Assembly: GCA_964017235.1 (NCBI GenBank)
Contig: OZ024936.1
Location: 48,473,028 to 48,537,027 of the forward strand
Direction: 5' to 3'
Origin: Sabellastarte sp. h YS-2021
Taxonomy: Eukaryota; Annelida; Polychaeta; Sabellida; Sabellidae
Length of the DNA stretch: 64,000 nucleotides
This document shows, one piece after another, positions 48,458 to 57,939 of this stretch (position 1 is its first letter; every line of letters begins with the position of its first letter). The translations under genes and the position numbers were made by a program. Under the pieces are notes generated by a model that was given only the letters and a program-made list of their open reading frames with translations, was not told where the DNA came from and made no database searches.

Positions 48458-48557
48458 ATTATATCCTCAGATGAAAGTTGCAGATATACTGGATTCAGCT
48501 CTGCCGCCACGGTCACCATAGAAATTTCCTTGTGTACACGATAACTCAAAAACAGAT
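48458..48557 (+). repeat. 5' fragment of the 43,647-type Helitron-like element
   Basis: GGATTCAGCTCTGCCGCCAC, GAAATTTCCTTGTG and CGATAACTCAAAAACAGAT parallel the start of the 43647 element. It stops exactly where DIRS element A begins, so it was the local sequence before the DIRS insertions. Confidence 0.65.
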
Positions 48558-48691
48558 AATTTTATTACGCTACAATAGACTTACCTATTGAAACAGTATG
48601 CTATTCCGTTGATCACCGGAAAAGCTACCAACGGGTTAAAAGTTGGAAACTTTCCCGGCTGAGTGCGGGAAGAGGTCTCCCCGGAGCCGGC

Positions 48692-48779
48692 TCACTTCAC
48701 CGGAGACACCGGTACCGAGATGACCGGTTATATGACGACTGCGCAGCAGATCACGTGATTCTTCCTTCTTTCCGTTGGT
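48692..48779 (+). repeat. DIRS-A inverted repeat, left arm
   Basis: Begins TCACTTCACCGGAGACACCG and is complementary to 55371-55457 with one or two differences. It lies in the 5' untranslated leader of Gag. Confidence 0.88.
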
Positions 48780-48965
48780 AGCCATCTTATCAGTTGGCTT
48801 TTTTAGAACTCTCACTTTGTGATAGTTTTTTACACAGTTCAAGGAGGAATTTTACTCTGACTCTAGTTTCTATTATCTCACCGTTGTTTATAGACAACTT
48901 TGATATACTTTGCTGTGAGATATTTTGTGTGTGTCTCTTACATTGTGACACTTTATACTACCATC

Positions 48966-50855
48966 ATGGTAGGTACTCCCCCTTACCAGAAGAGGGGAAA
49001 GTGTGGGCACTGGATGCCAGCATTTGACAAACACATGAGGTGTTATGGCTGTAGAATGCATTGTAAAGGGGAAGACCCTTGTGCCTCAGGTGCCCCTCTA
49101 GAGGCTTGTTCTTCATGTTCCTCTCTCTCAGAGGTGGAGTGGAATCACCTTCGGACTGTATTTCAAGAAAGGAGCGCAAAGCGTGCATCTAAGAATATAC
49201 CGGCCGACCCGGAACCGGATGAAGAGGATCCGGAGGCCGGTGAAATAGACGATTCAATCTTGGATCTCAACCCGGAGGACTCCGGCACCGGATATGTGTC
49301 ACCGACCGGAGTATCAGCACCCGCCGGCCTATCTCCACTACAACCGGAGAAGAGGGGAAAGTGTGGGCACTGGATGCCAGCATTTGACAAACACATGAGG
49401 TGTTATGGCTGTAGAATGCATTGTAAAGGGGAAGACCCTTGTGCCTCAGGTGCCCCTCTAGAGGCTTGTTCTTCATGTTCCTCTCTCTCAGAGGTGGAGT
49501 GGAATCACCTTCGGACTGTATTTCAAGAAAGGAGCGCAAAGCGTGCATCTAAGAATATACCGGCCGACCCGGAACCGGATGAAGAGGATCCGGAGGCCGG
49601 TGAAATAGACGATTCAATCTTGGATCTCAACCCGGAGGACTCCGGCACCGGATATGTGTCACCGACCGGAGTATCAGCACCCGCCGGCCTATCTCCACTA
49701 CAACCGGCCTCAGCTACTAGCGGGTCCCAGTTTATTCAACCTTCAATGCCACCTCCGAGGTCTGCAGCATTTCACAAAGTGCCACCTTCCACCACTTCTT
49801 CAGTCTTTTTCAAGACTCCGGCACCAGTCAGATCAAACATTATGCAGGACCCTATGTTCTCATCTGCTCCAGATCCACAAAGATTGGTGCCTCCTCCGAC
49901 CCCACGCACGCAGATGCTCAAAGCACATTTTGAACAACAAAATATGCAAATGATGGAGAATTTATCCCAACAAAATCAGAAGCAAATGATAGACCTTTCT
50001 TCACAACTCCAATCAGGCCTTCAACAGTTTCTGACCTCCTCCATGGAGGAAATGTTTAAGAAATTCTCCCCAGCTCCTCCGGATAGTACAGCAACATTTT
50101 CATCTGTACAGGCCCAACCTAGCCAGGTCGACCAAACACAACAAGTCAACCAACCGGTTCCAAACCCCCCAGAACCGATGGATACTTCCTTTCCTCACAC
50201 TACTATCAAGAAAGGACTAAAAGGGGTGAAGGGCTCAGCATCCATCGCACCTTCCACCATTAAGGCGATAGTTTCTCCTCCCCCGCCTCCAACAACTCAG
50301 CCACAACCTCAATCTGAGTCCCCCCTCCAAAGGCTCGAGACGGGAGACTACGGCGTGGAGACGGGATCTTCATATTCTGCAGCTTCACAAATAGAAGACT
50401 CAGAACCGGAGAATTTAGCCCCTCCCCCCAAGGCAGACTTCCATGCCTTCATTGACCGAGTTCGACAATATCTTGGCATTGACGACCCGGCAAAGACAGA
50501 GGATTACAAACTTGGCTCAGGACTCGGCCGCGACCCAAACATGTTTCGCATGGAGCAATCCTCTCGTCCACCGTCTCTGAAACTTCCCCTAATGGATGAC
50601 ATTGCCAAACTTCTCCAAAATCAGGATACAGTGGTCAAACCAGGCCCTTCCTCATCAACATCCTTGGATATTGGGCAATTCCTCTCCAACCCACCAAATA
50701 GAGGTAACTGGTATCCGGTAGCAGGGGAAAAGTTTGAACAGAGACCACAAGTAGTACCACAGGCATTCTCTAACATTGCCAGACCTGAGTACAAGGGCCT
50801 CCCTACAGCCTCTATCAACGAGAGAGAACTGGTTAAACTGGAACTGATGGTTTGA
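48966..50855 (+). CDS. gag: DIRS-A Gag-like protein, N-terminal part (premature TGA)
   Basis: Start chosen at the ATG at 48966 (MVGTPPYQKRGKCGHW) because the conserved Cys/His domain follows at once; an earlier ATG at 48900 adds only a hydrophobic leader. Order: a Cys/His domain (CGHWMPAFDKHMRCYGC ... DPC ... CSSC) with acidic proline-rich linker, present twice through an exact 120-codon duplication; a proline/glutamine-rich stretch; then a helical region (FHAFIDRVRQYLGI). The frame stops at TGA 50853-50855, yet remains open and Gag-like beyond it, so the TGA is probably a recent nonsense change. Gag identity rests on position and architecture; sequence alone is not decisive. Confidence 0.78.
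   Translation: MVGTPPYQKRGKCGHWMPAFDKHMRCYGCRMHCKGEDPCASGAPLEACSSCSSLSEVEWNHLRTVFQERSAKRASKNIPADPEPDEEDPEAGEIDDSILDLNPEDSGTGYVSPTGVSAPAGLSPLQPEKRGKCGHWMPAFDKHMRCYGCRMHCKGEDPCASGAPLEACSSCSSLSEVEWNHLRTVFQERSAKRASKNIPADPEPDEEDPEAGEIDDSILDLNPEDSGTGYVSPTGVSAPAGLSPLQPASATSGSQFIQPSMPPPRSAAFHKVPPSTTSSVFFKTPAPVRSNIMQDPMFSSAPDPQRLVPPPTPRTQMLKAHFEQQNMQMMENLSQQNQKQMIDLSSQLQSGLQQFLTSSMEEMFKKFSPAPPDSTATFSSVQAQPSQVDQTQQVNQPVPNPPEPMDTSFPHTTIKKGLKGVKGSASIAPSTIKAIVSPPPPPTTQPQPQSESPLQRLETGDYGVETGSSYSAASQIEDSEPENLAPPPKADFHAFIDRVRQYLGIDDPAKTEDYKLGSGLGRDPNMFRMEQSSRPPSLKLPLMDDIAKLLQNQDTVVKPGPSSSTSLDIGQFLSNPPNRGNWYPVAGEKFEQRPQVVPQAFSNIARPEYKGLPTASINERELVKLELMV
48988..49707 (+). repeat. Exact 360-bp tandem duplication in gag
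   Basis: 48988-49347 and 49348-49707 are identical in the given sequence. The unit is in frame (120 codons) and contains the complete Cys/His domain plus acidic linker. Breakpoints lie before AGAAGAGG and after CAACCGG. Confidence 0.95.
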
Positions 50856-51542
50856 CAATGTATCGCAACCTCAAACTTCTTATCCACACTCTCAACCGCC
50901 AGTGAGTCTACCCTTAATAACCTCAGAGCAGCCAGGGATCAAAGGGAAAAGACATTCACGTTATTGGCCTCAGAACCAGGTCCCAATAATAGGGACCAGT
51001 TTCTCCAACAGCTGCTCAACTCAACAATAGAGGACACCCCACAGATGCAGTTTATGCTGGACATCAGCAGGAGCACAGCTGTTGCTTACCAACACCTACT
51101 GGAGAAATTTCTCCACTTACTAACCAACTTGGTGCTGATACGTCGAGACGCCTACCTCAAGAACGCTCATAACAGTCTCGACTCTTACCGCCTCAAAAAC
51201 CTCAGGGCAGCCCCCATATCTGGACCGGACCTATTTGAACGGTCATTAATGCAAGAATATGAACAACATCTCATAGGTCTCGGAGTCAAAACCGGAAACC
51301 AGCAGAGCACCAGGTTTCACCCCTACGGTAAACACAAGAAGAAGCCCAGAGGCAGAGGAGCATATCAACAAGGAGGGTTTTACCCTGTTCCCCCTCCTCA
51401 GTATGTCATGCCACCACAGTTTTACCCACAACAACCACAGAGGGGTGGTTTTCGTGGCAGACACAGAGGCAGAGGATCTCGCAGGGGTAGAGGCAAGAGC
51501 AACAGTGGCTCTCAAAACCAGCAACAAACACAAAATCAATGA
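50856..51542 (+). pseudogene. gag: DIRS-A Gag-like protein, C-terminal part
   Basis: Continues in the same frame after the TGA: helical sequence (QFLQQLLNSTIEDTPQMQF, YQHLLEKFLHLLTNLVLIRR) and an arginine/glycine-rich end (RGGFRGRHRGRGSRRGRG), an RNA-binding-type tail expected for a nucleocapsid function. First in-frame start-like codon is GTG or later; the region is best seen as the downstream half of one Gag. Ends at TGA 51540-51542. Confidence 0.75.
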
Positions 51543-53070
51543 CATTCCTCAATTCTCTCCCCCCCTCAATCGTGGACAGCCTCCTTCAACCCATTTAGAG
51601 CTTCCCTGGGTACCCAACAAACCACATATGTTCAATCTGGGAGCACTTGCCTACCAGAGAGGCAAAAGACTCTGAGCACCCAGACCCCACCGGAGGGGGC
51701 AAAGACTCCGTGTGTACAGTTAAGCAAGGCATCTATATATACCCAAGAAAACATAAAAGACCTCCCAGTGGGAGGCAGGCTAAAGTGGTTTGTAAAGCAA
51801 TGGGAACAACAGGGCGCTCACCCATTTCATCTAGACATCCTCAAACAGGGTTATCGCCTACCATTCAAGGATCATCCCCAGCTGTCCAGAACACCTTGCA
51901 TTTACAGCGGATACAACAAAATCGACAAAGACAGTGCCTTGTCGAGTTCTATACTAGACCTCCTGGCCAAAAACGCCATAGAGGAAGTAAACAAACAAGA
52001 CAGTCTAGGATTTTACAGTCGACTGTTCTTAGTTCCCAAACCAGGGAACAGATGGAGACCCGTGATAGACCTCAGCTCCCTAAACCAATATCTAACGGTC
52101 TCAAAATTCAAGATGGAAACCCCAGAATCAATCCGCACATCGCTCAGACAAGGGGAATGGGTCACATCGATAGATCTCTCAGACGCATACCTTCACATTC
52201 CCATTCACCCACAATCAAGAAAGTTCCTCAGGTTCCACCACAAGGAAACCTCGTATCAGTTCACCAGCCTACCCTTTGGTCTGGCCACGGCCCCTCTGGT
52301 CTTCACCTCACTAGTGAAGGAAGTAAAGCTCCTAGCTCTAAAGCAGGACATTCGTCTACATCAGTACTTAGACGACTGGCTGATAAGGGCCTCTTCCCAG
52401 GACGAAGCTCAGAAACACACCGTCAAGCTTCTCTCCCTGATACAAAGCCTAGGGTTTATAGTAAACCTCCAAAAGTCAGAACTCAACCCCCAGCAGAGGT
52501 TTGACTTCATAGGCTACCGTTTTTTGTTGGACCAAGGTCTTGTCAGACCCACAAGCGACAGATGGAACAAGATCCAAATTTCATTCAACAGAATTTCCAA
52601 GAAATCTGTCATCAGTGCACGAACTCTCATGTCCACCATTGGATTACTGGCGTCCACAGAGAAAACAGTAAAATTGGGCAGGATACGCATGAGACCTTTC
52701 CAATGGCACCTCAAGACCCATTGGAGATTCCCAATGCCTCTGAATACTCCAATTCCCTGGACTCAGAAAATGAAACAACACGGGACATGGTGGCTAAACC
52801 CCCAAAATGTTCTAAGTGGAGAATACTTACACCCGAGAGATCATGACATTCTAATCTTTACAGACGCGTCAAACGCAGGCTGGGGCGCGCACTTAAATCA
52901 CGACTCTGTAGGAGGCATATGGTCTCAAGTAGAAAAACAACTACACATAAATGTATTGGAACTAAAAGCAGTGATCCTAGCTCTTCGACATTTCTCACCA
53001 CAATGCAACAAGAAACAGGTGTTAGTAGCATCCGACAACACCACAGTAGTAGCCCACATAAGCAAACGGG
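51543..53070 (+). pseudogene. pol: DIRS-A reverse transcriptase and RNase H
   Basis: Open in the same frame as gag, directly after the gag TGA, with no ATG before the conserved start (LPVGGRLKWFVKQWEQQG). RT motifs: FLVPKPGNRWRPVIDLSSLN, SIDLSDAYLHIPIHP, LPFGLATAPLVF, the catalytic HQYLDDWLI, and FDFIGYRF. RNase H motifs follow: IFTDASNAGWGAHL, NVLELKAVILALRHF and VASDNTTVVAHISKR. At 53068-53072 a run of five G appears to lack one base, after which the correct reading continues in another frame. DIRS pol replicates the element RNA to DNA. Confidence 0.88.
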
Positions 53071-53793
53071 GGAACCCACTCAACCGAACTTTGTGCCCTC
53101 ATGTGGAGACTTCTCACATGGTGCAACAAAAACCAGATAACCCTCAGGGCAAGACACGTTCCAGGCTCTCTCAATGTAATTGCAGACGGCCTTTCCAGGA
53201 GAAACCAAATACAACACACAGAGTGGTCTCTGGCACCCCAGATTTTCAAGAAGATCTCTCTACTCTGGGAACGTCCTCAGATAGATCTATTTGCCACAAA
53301 CCTGAATACAAAACTCCCAACCTATGTGTCCCCAATCCCGGACCCACAGGCTTGGGCAGTGGACGCTCTAAGCATATCCTGGAAAAACATGATCGGCTAC
53401 GCCTTTCCCCCCACAGCACTACTACCAAGAGTGGTCCAAAAGTTAGTGTCCCAGGAATGCAGGCTCATCCTGATAGCCCCGGGCTGGCCAACGAAGTCGT
53501 GGTTTTGGGATCTGGTGGAACTGTCTCTCGACCTCCCAAGACAACTCCCACCAATTTACTCGCTACTCAAACAACCACTGAACAACCAATTCCACACTCA
53601 CCCAGAGTCCCTCAACCTCCACGCATGGTATCTAGGAGTTCCATCCTCCAAGACCATGGTTTTTCTGCAGAAGTGGCAGACAGATTTGCTGCACCTCAAA
53701 GACTCTCTACTAGAGCCATCTACGCCTCAAAATGGGCAGTTTTCGAACGTTGGTGCATCGAACAACAGGTGGACTTCAGGGCTCCCTCTATAA
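53071..53793 (+). pseudogene. pol: DIRS-A RNase H end and methyltransferase-like domain
   Basis: Frame +1 relative to the RT part. Reads ITLRARHVPGSLNVIADGLS (RNase H end), then PQIDLFATNLNTKLPTYVSP, DPQAWAVDALSISW, GYAFPPTALLPRVV and LILIAPGWPTKSWFWDLVEL. This arrangement corresponds to the DAM-like methyltransferase region reported in the RT/RH/MT frame of DIRS elements; the assignment is from family knowledge. The frame overlaps the recombinase start by ~170 bases. Confidence 0.75.
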
Positions 53794-54143
53794 AACACAT
53801 CTGTGATTTCATGTGCTTTCTCTTTAACGAGAAAGACAGACGCCCTTCCACCATTGAGGGATATAGGACTGCAATCGCTGACACCTTGGGAAATGCCCCA
53901 TTAGACATCAGTAATAATGCAGAAATAGCTAGACTTATTGCCAGTTTTCACAGGGATAAACCGAAAAGTGCCAGGAAACTACCCCAATGGGACCTATCCC
54001 TGGTCCTTCATCAACTCCAACAACCTCCCTTCGAACCTTTAGAGGAGGCTCAAATCAAATATGTCACATGGAAAACAGTCTTTTTACTAGCCCTAGCCTC
54101 CGGGAAAAGACGGAGTGAAATACACGCCTGGACATTGGACTGA
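53625..54143 (+). pseudogene. DIRS-A tyrosine recombinase, N-terminal part
   Basis: Start set at ATG 53625, inside the end of the methyltransferase-like frame, the overlap usual for DIRS. Core-binding region (STRAIYASKWAVFERWCIEQ, RPSTIEGYRTAIADTLG) then the first catalytic-arginine region (LALASGKRRSEIHAW). Cut by TGA at 54141-54143. Confidence 0.82.
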
Positions 54144-54705
54144 TTACTGTGCCTAGGCAACTGGGACCAAATTCAACTTACCCCCTCACCTTCCTTCATT
54201 GCCAAGAACCAATTAGCAAAGGAAGGAATCCAAGCAGTATCACCAGTGGTTATTCCCGCTACACAAAACTACACAAAACAACAGCAATGAGGATATCCTA
54301 CTATGCCCCGTGAGGGCCCTCTCTATTTACTTAAAACTCACTTCAGAGTTAAGACAGGATAAAATTCTGTTATTCGTCTCTTACAAACAGGGCCACTCTA
54401 AGGACATCCAATGCTCGACTATATCATCTTGGATTAAAAACACTATCAAATTCTGCTACTCTAGAGTGGGAGACGTGGACATGGACCGGTTAGGGGTCAA
54501 GGCCCATGACGTTAGAGCATTCGCTGCTTCCAAAGCTTTCTATGGGGGTGTCTCTATGGACCAAATTCTCCAAGCTTGCCATTGGAAATCTCACAATACA
54601 TTTACATCTTTCTATCTCAAGGACCTATCTGGCCAGAACCAAAAAGACCTATCTTTCCATTTAGGATCCTTCGTGGCTGCTCAACAAGTGGTGGCTCCTC
54701 CCTAG
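54144..54705 (+). pseudogene. DIRS-A tyrosine recombinase, catalytic C-terminal part
   Basis: After the TGA the same frame continues LTPSPSFIAKNQLAKEG, then a frameshift between ~54,262 and 54,285 moves it to the frame reading LLCPVRALSIYLKL. The HxxR box (KAHDVRAFAASKAF) and the H...Y end (QACHWKSHNTFTSFYLKDL) are both present, so all catalytic residues remain. The recombinase inserts the circular DNA form without target duplication. Confidence 0.82.
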
Positions 54706-55211
54706 CAACACCACCTTCAAAAACAAGGGGGGGCGACGGGACGACGCATCCAGCAGATGGGGCCGGTCGGAACCTCCGACCGCATAGAGCATGGCTTTCT
54801 ACCATCCAAGGTAAAAATTGTAACCACATATTCACATACATATATATTTACCCTTTTCCTACAATTAACCTGAGTTTTTTTCTTAGAGGTGTTTTTTCTT
54901 ACCAAAAAAAAAACAACTCATTATCTCTTTGGAATTACTGTTAATTTGTCGTTAACTTCAATTCCTCTATCCTATCTCCTCTATTTCTTGTCTTTGCAGC
55001 CATATTGAAGTGCCACACTGACGGGCTACAGTTCGCTGGACAACTTCCCTTCGGGCCCTCTTCCAGATTTCCAGAAGAGCACACCCCTCAGATCTGATCT
55101 TCAACATACCGGCCGGATGCTGAATTCGGGTCTCCTTCCTTCACCAGATAAGGCTCTTCACCAGGACCAAGTCAGTGAGCTGTCTTCCCTCCATCCAAGA
55201 TGTTGGAATTC
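54706..55211 (+). other. DIRS-A 3' untranslated region
   Basis: Non-coding between the recombinase stop and the internal complementary region. Contains a G7 run and an AT-rich stretch; no other feature. Confidence 0.5.
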
Positions 55212-55297
55212 AGCATACTGTTTCAATAGGTAAGTCTATTGTAGCGTAATAAAATTGAAAATTTTATTTTAAATGTAGCTTTTATAAGCTACAATAC
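55212..55297 (+). repeat. DIRS-A internal complementary region
   Basis: 86 bp. 55212-55256 is the exact complement of 48558-48602; 55251-55297 is the exact complement of 55491-55537. It therefore mirrors a right-end/left-end circle junction and could template its closure. Confidence 0.9.
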
Positions 55298-55370
55298 TTA
55301 CCTATTGAAACAGATAGAAGCCCTCCCGGTCCATCCCCGCTTAACGACACCTCACTGCCGGGGATGGTCA

Positions 55371-55457
55371 CCAACGAAAAGAAGGAAGAATCACGTGATC
55401 TGCTGCGCAGTCGTCATATAACCGGTCATCTCGGTACCGGTGTCTCCAGTGAAGTGA
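55371..55457 (-). repeat. DIRS-A inverted repeat, right arm
   Basis: Complement of the left arm 48692-48779, located between the internal complementary region and the right terminus. Confidence 0.88.
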
Positions 55458-55867
55458 TTATATTATAGCTTATAAAGTTATATTGTAGCGGTATTGTAGC
55501 TTATAAAAGCTACATTTAAAATAAAATTTTCAATTTTATTGCGTTAATACATCCTACCTAATGGACATATGCTATATCGGTCAGCTTGACTGGTCCGGCC
55601 AAACGACAGAAAAAGCCATCCTTTGTTTCCACCGGCAGGACTGGACACAGAGTATGCATTCACTAGGTGTTGCATCGTACTTCCTTCCTGTCTGGATGAT
55701 CTGATGTCATCGCGTCTTTTTCGTTTGGCGTGTGGAGTGTGCATACGTGTTTTTGAAGAGCTCTTGAAGTTTGAAGAAATCTGTAGATATTTTAATAATT
55801 TGAACTTTATTTTACAAAGATTTGATACTGCTGTGTTCTGTAAAGATTATGTCATCTGTAGGACAGA

Positions 55868-57560
55868 TGCGTGACACTTGTGGCCATATTATGGCAGTTT
55901 TTGATGGCCATCTTAAATGTGTGAGGTGCCATGAAACAAGGGGTTGGTGAAGATTTGTGTGTTTGAAGAAAGACTGTCCTATATGCAAGGCATTTACTGC
56001 TGAGCAGAAACAACATCTAGCTACCCCGACCTACAAGGTACGAAAGGACAAGGAACACAGCAAGAAAACAGTTAGTGTCTCCCCTGCTACTTCTACTCCC
56101 ACCCTAGTGGATTCTAAAGACTGTAAGCTGTTGGGGCGGGTAGAGGGAGGTTGGGTCCGTGAAGCGACCCCTGCTGGCAAGAAGAAACTTCCTTGATGAG
56201 TGACCCAAAGCCAGCAAGTCTACCTCTGACGACCTGAAAACTCTTAATGACAAGAGGTCGCAGAGATTTGCATGTTTGGAGGCAATACAACTGGTGAAGA
56301 CCAGTGGAGCTGGACCAGGAGACAGGCAGTGATGAAGTGACCAGTGAGAAGCCATTTTTTGATCCGGCAGCTGGTACCAGTAAGAAGAATACCGGTCTGG
56401 TCACCCAGCCTTCAGAAGTTGTCACTACCTGTGCGAGTACTGTTCAGCCCACTGGGGATGTTGTTGCCAGTTTGACTGCCACCCAGCCTGTTGAAGCTCC
56501 CGGTGCAAAGATGAGAGTAGCTATCCAGCCTGTTGAGGCCCCCGGTGCAGAAGTTGCCATCTAGCCTGTTGAGGCTCCCGGTGCCAGACCTGTGGTCATT
56601 TCCCAGCCTACCGGTGCTGGTAGTGAAGAAGTTAGACCAATAGACCAGTCCCTCACCAGTAAGAACACTGTTCCTATTGCTGCTACTGGTGTGTCCGCTC
56701 ACTCTGAGATGGACTCAGAGGGGGACCAATGCAGTAAGCCAGGCTCCCTTGCTGGTACTAGTGAAGAACAGGGCAAGCTTTCAGACAGGGACCCCCTAGA
56801 GACTTGGACCAGGAGTTGTCTGAAGAAGCCAACTACTGGGAAACCATGAGAGGGATGAGGTCGTTTATGGGGTGGCACCAGGTACCAGATTTTAACACTT
56901 CCTCATCATATTTGGATGACAACCCCTTTGCCAGTTCCAGGACCCAGCCAACCGGTAAAGTGTTGGTCAAGCTTCCAGCAGTTGAGTGACTTTGTAAAAA
57001 GCTGGAAAAGCTGAACATTACCATCTCTGAAGGTTACCTGTCGAAGAACTCTGAAACTGCTGGACTGTTGAAGGACCAGTTTGTGAAAACACCAAAAAGC
57101 TCTAAGTGGTACGATATGTATACAGTAAGAAAGAATTTTCAAGGTCCAAGGTGTTTTCCTGGTCACCAGACCCAGTCAAGTTGAACAGCAGTTTCAGCAG
57201 AATTGCCAGACATATGCTGCCATCTGCCCCTATGCTGCCAGACTGCTGTACTGAGCCGGTGCCTCACCAAGGTTAAAAAATCTATGGTTACACATCTGAA
57301 GACTCTGCACAGTGACAAGGGCAAGAGCAAGTATTCCGGTAGGTCACAGCAAGCTGTTGATGAACTGGACTAATTAGGGACATTTAACAGGAGCAATACC
57401 TAGGCCATGGCTTGTACTATGCAGGACCTATCAGAAGGCATTTTTATTAATATGGCCAACCTGACACTAATTTGCAGAGACAGCTACTTGGACTATCTCA
57501 GAGTCGGAGTGAAACAGGATACACTTACTGCCCTACGTAATGCTCCCTTGCACATACACA
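55868..57560 (+). pseudogene. gag: DIRS-B first gag copy, broken
   Basis: Starts MRDTCGHIMAVFDGHLKCVR, the same Cys/His pattern as elements A and C, then DCPICKAFTAEQKQHL after a frameshift. Proline-rich repeats follow (IQPVEAPGA three times) and later YWETMRGMRSFMGWHQVPDF, DNPFASSRTQPTGK and RDSYLDYLRVGVKQDTLTAL. At least five stops or shifts. Confidence 0.72.
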
Positions 57561-57736
57561 TGTGAAAGCAGAGGAGATCTCACACAATGAAGAAAGGCAT
57601 TCAACCGGTACCTCACAGAAGAAACCCGGTTGCTATCACCCCTATGCCTCTTCTGCCTAGAAACAGATCAAACACCAACAACAGAGCAAGAAAGGTCATG
57701 ACAATGCCTCAACTTACAAGCAAAAACCGGCCAAGG

Positions 57737-57935
57737 GTTTTAACACCCCTTTTACACTACAGGCGGTATCACCTGCAGTAAAACGTGTTTTGGGGAAACG
57801 TCCCTGTCCTTGGATCACCATCTGACATCAATGCGACCTGGTGAGTGAGTGGTCAAACGTCCATTACCTTGCACACCTACCAAAGTTTTGAAATATTTGA
57901 GTTTCTACCTCTGATTTCGCAGACGATTTTGGACT
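57737..57935. mobile_element. Partial MITE inside DIRS-B
   Basis: Matches the left part of 14837-15396: CCCCTTTTACACTACAGGCG, GGGGAAACGTCCCTGTCCTT, TTTCTACCTCTGATT and GCAGACGATTTTG. The right inverted end is missing. It separates the two gag copies. Confidence 0.65.
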
Positions 57936-57939
57936 GGTT

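Larger units (their letters stand above)
48558..55537 (+). mobile_element. DIRS-like tyrosine-recombinase retrotransposon A
   Basis: About 7 kb with Gag, RT-RNase H-methyltransferase-like and tyrosine recombinase regions. Termini: left end AATTTTATTACGCTACAATA; right end ...AAAATTTTCAATT. An internal complementary region at 55212-55297 is complementary in its first 45 bases to the left terminus (48558-48602) and in its second half to the right terminus (55491-55537), the diagnostic DIRS layout. Internal inverted arms 48692-48779 and 55371-55457 match over ~85 bp. Inactivated by stops and frameshifts, but otherwise well preserved. Confidence 0.88.

Noticed and set aside
51647..52504. 285-codon frame overlapping DIRS-A RT
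   Set aside because: It is the out-of-frame shadow of RT, which has all the conserved motifs in the other frame.
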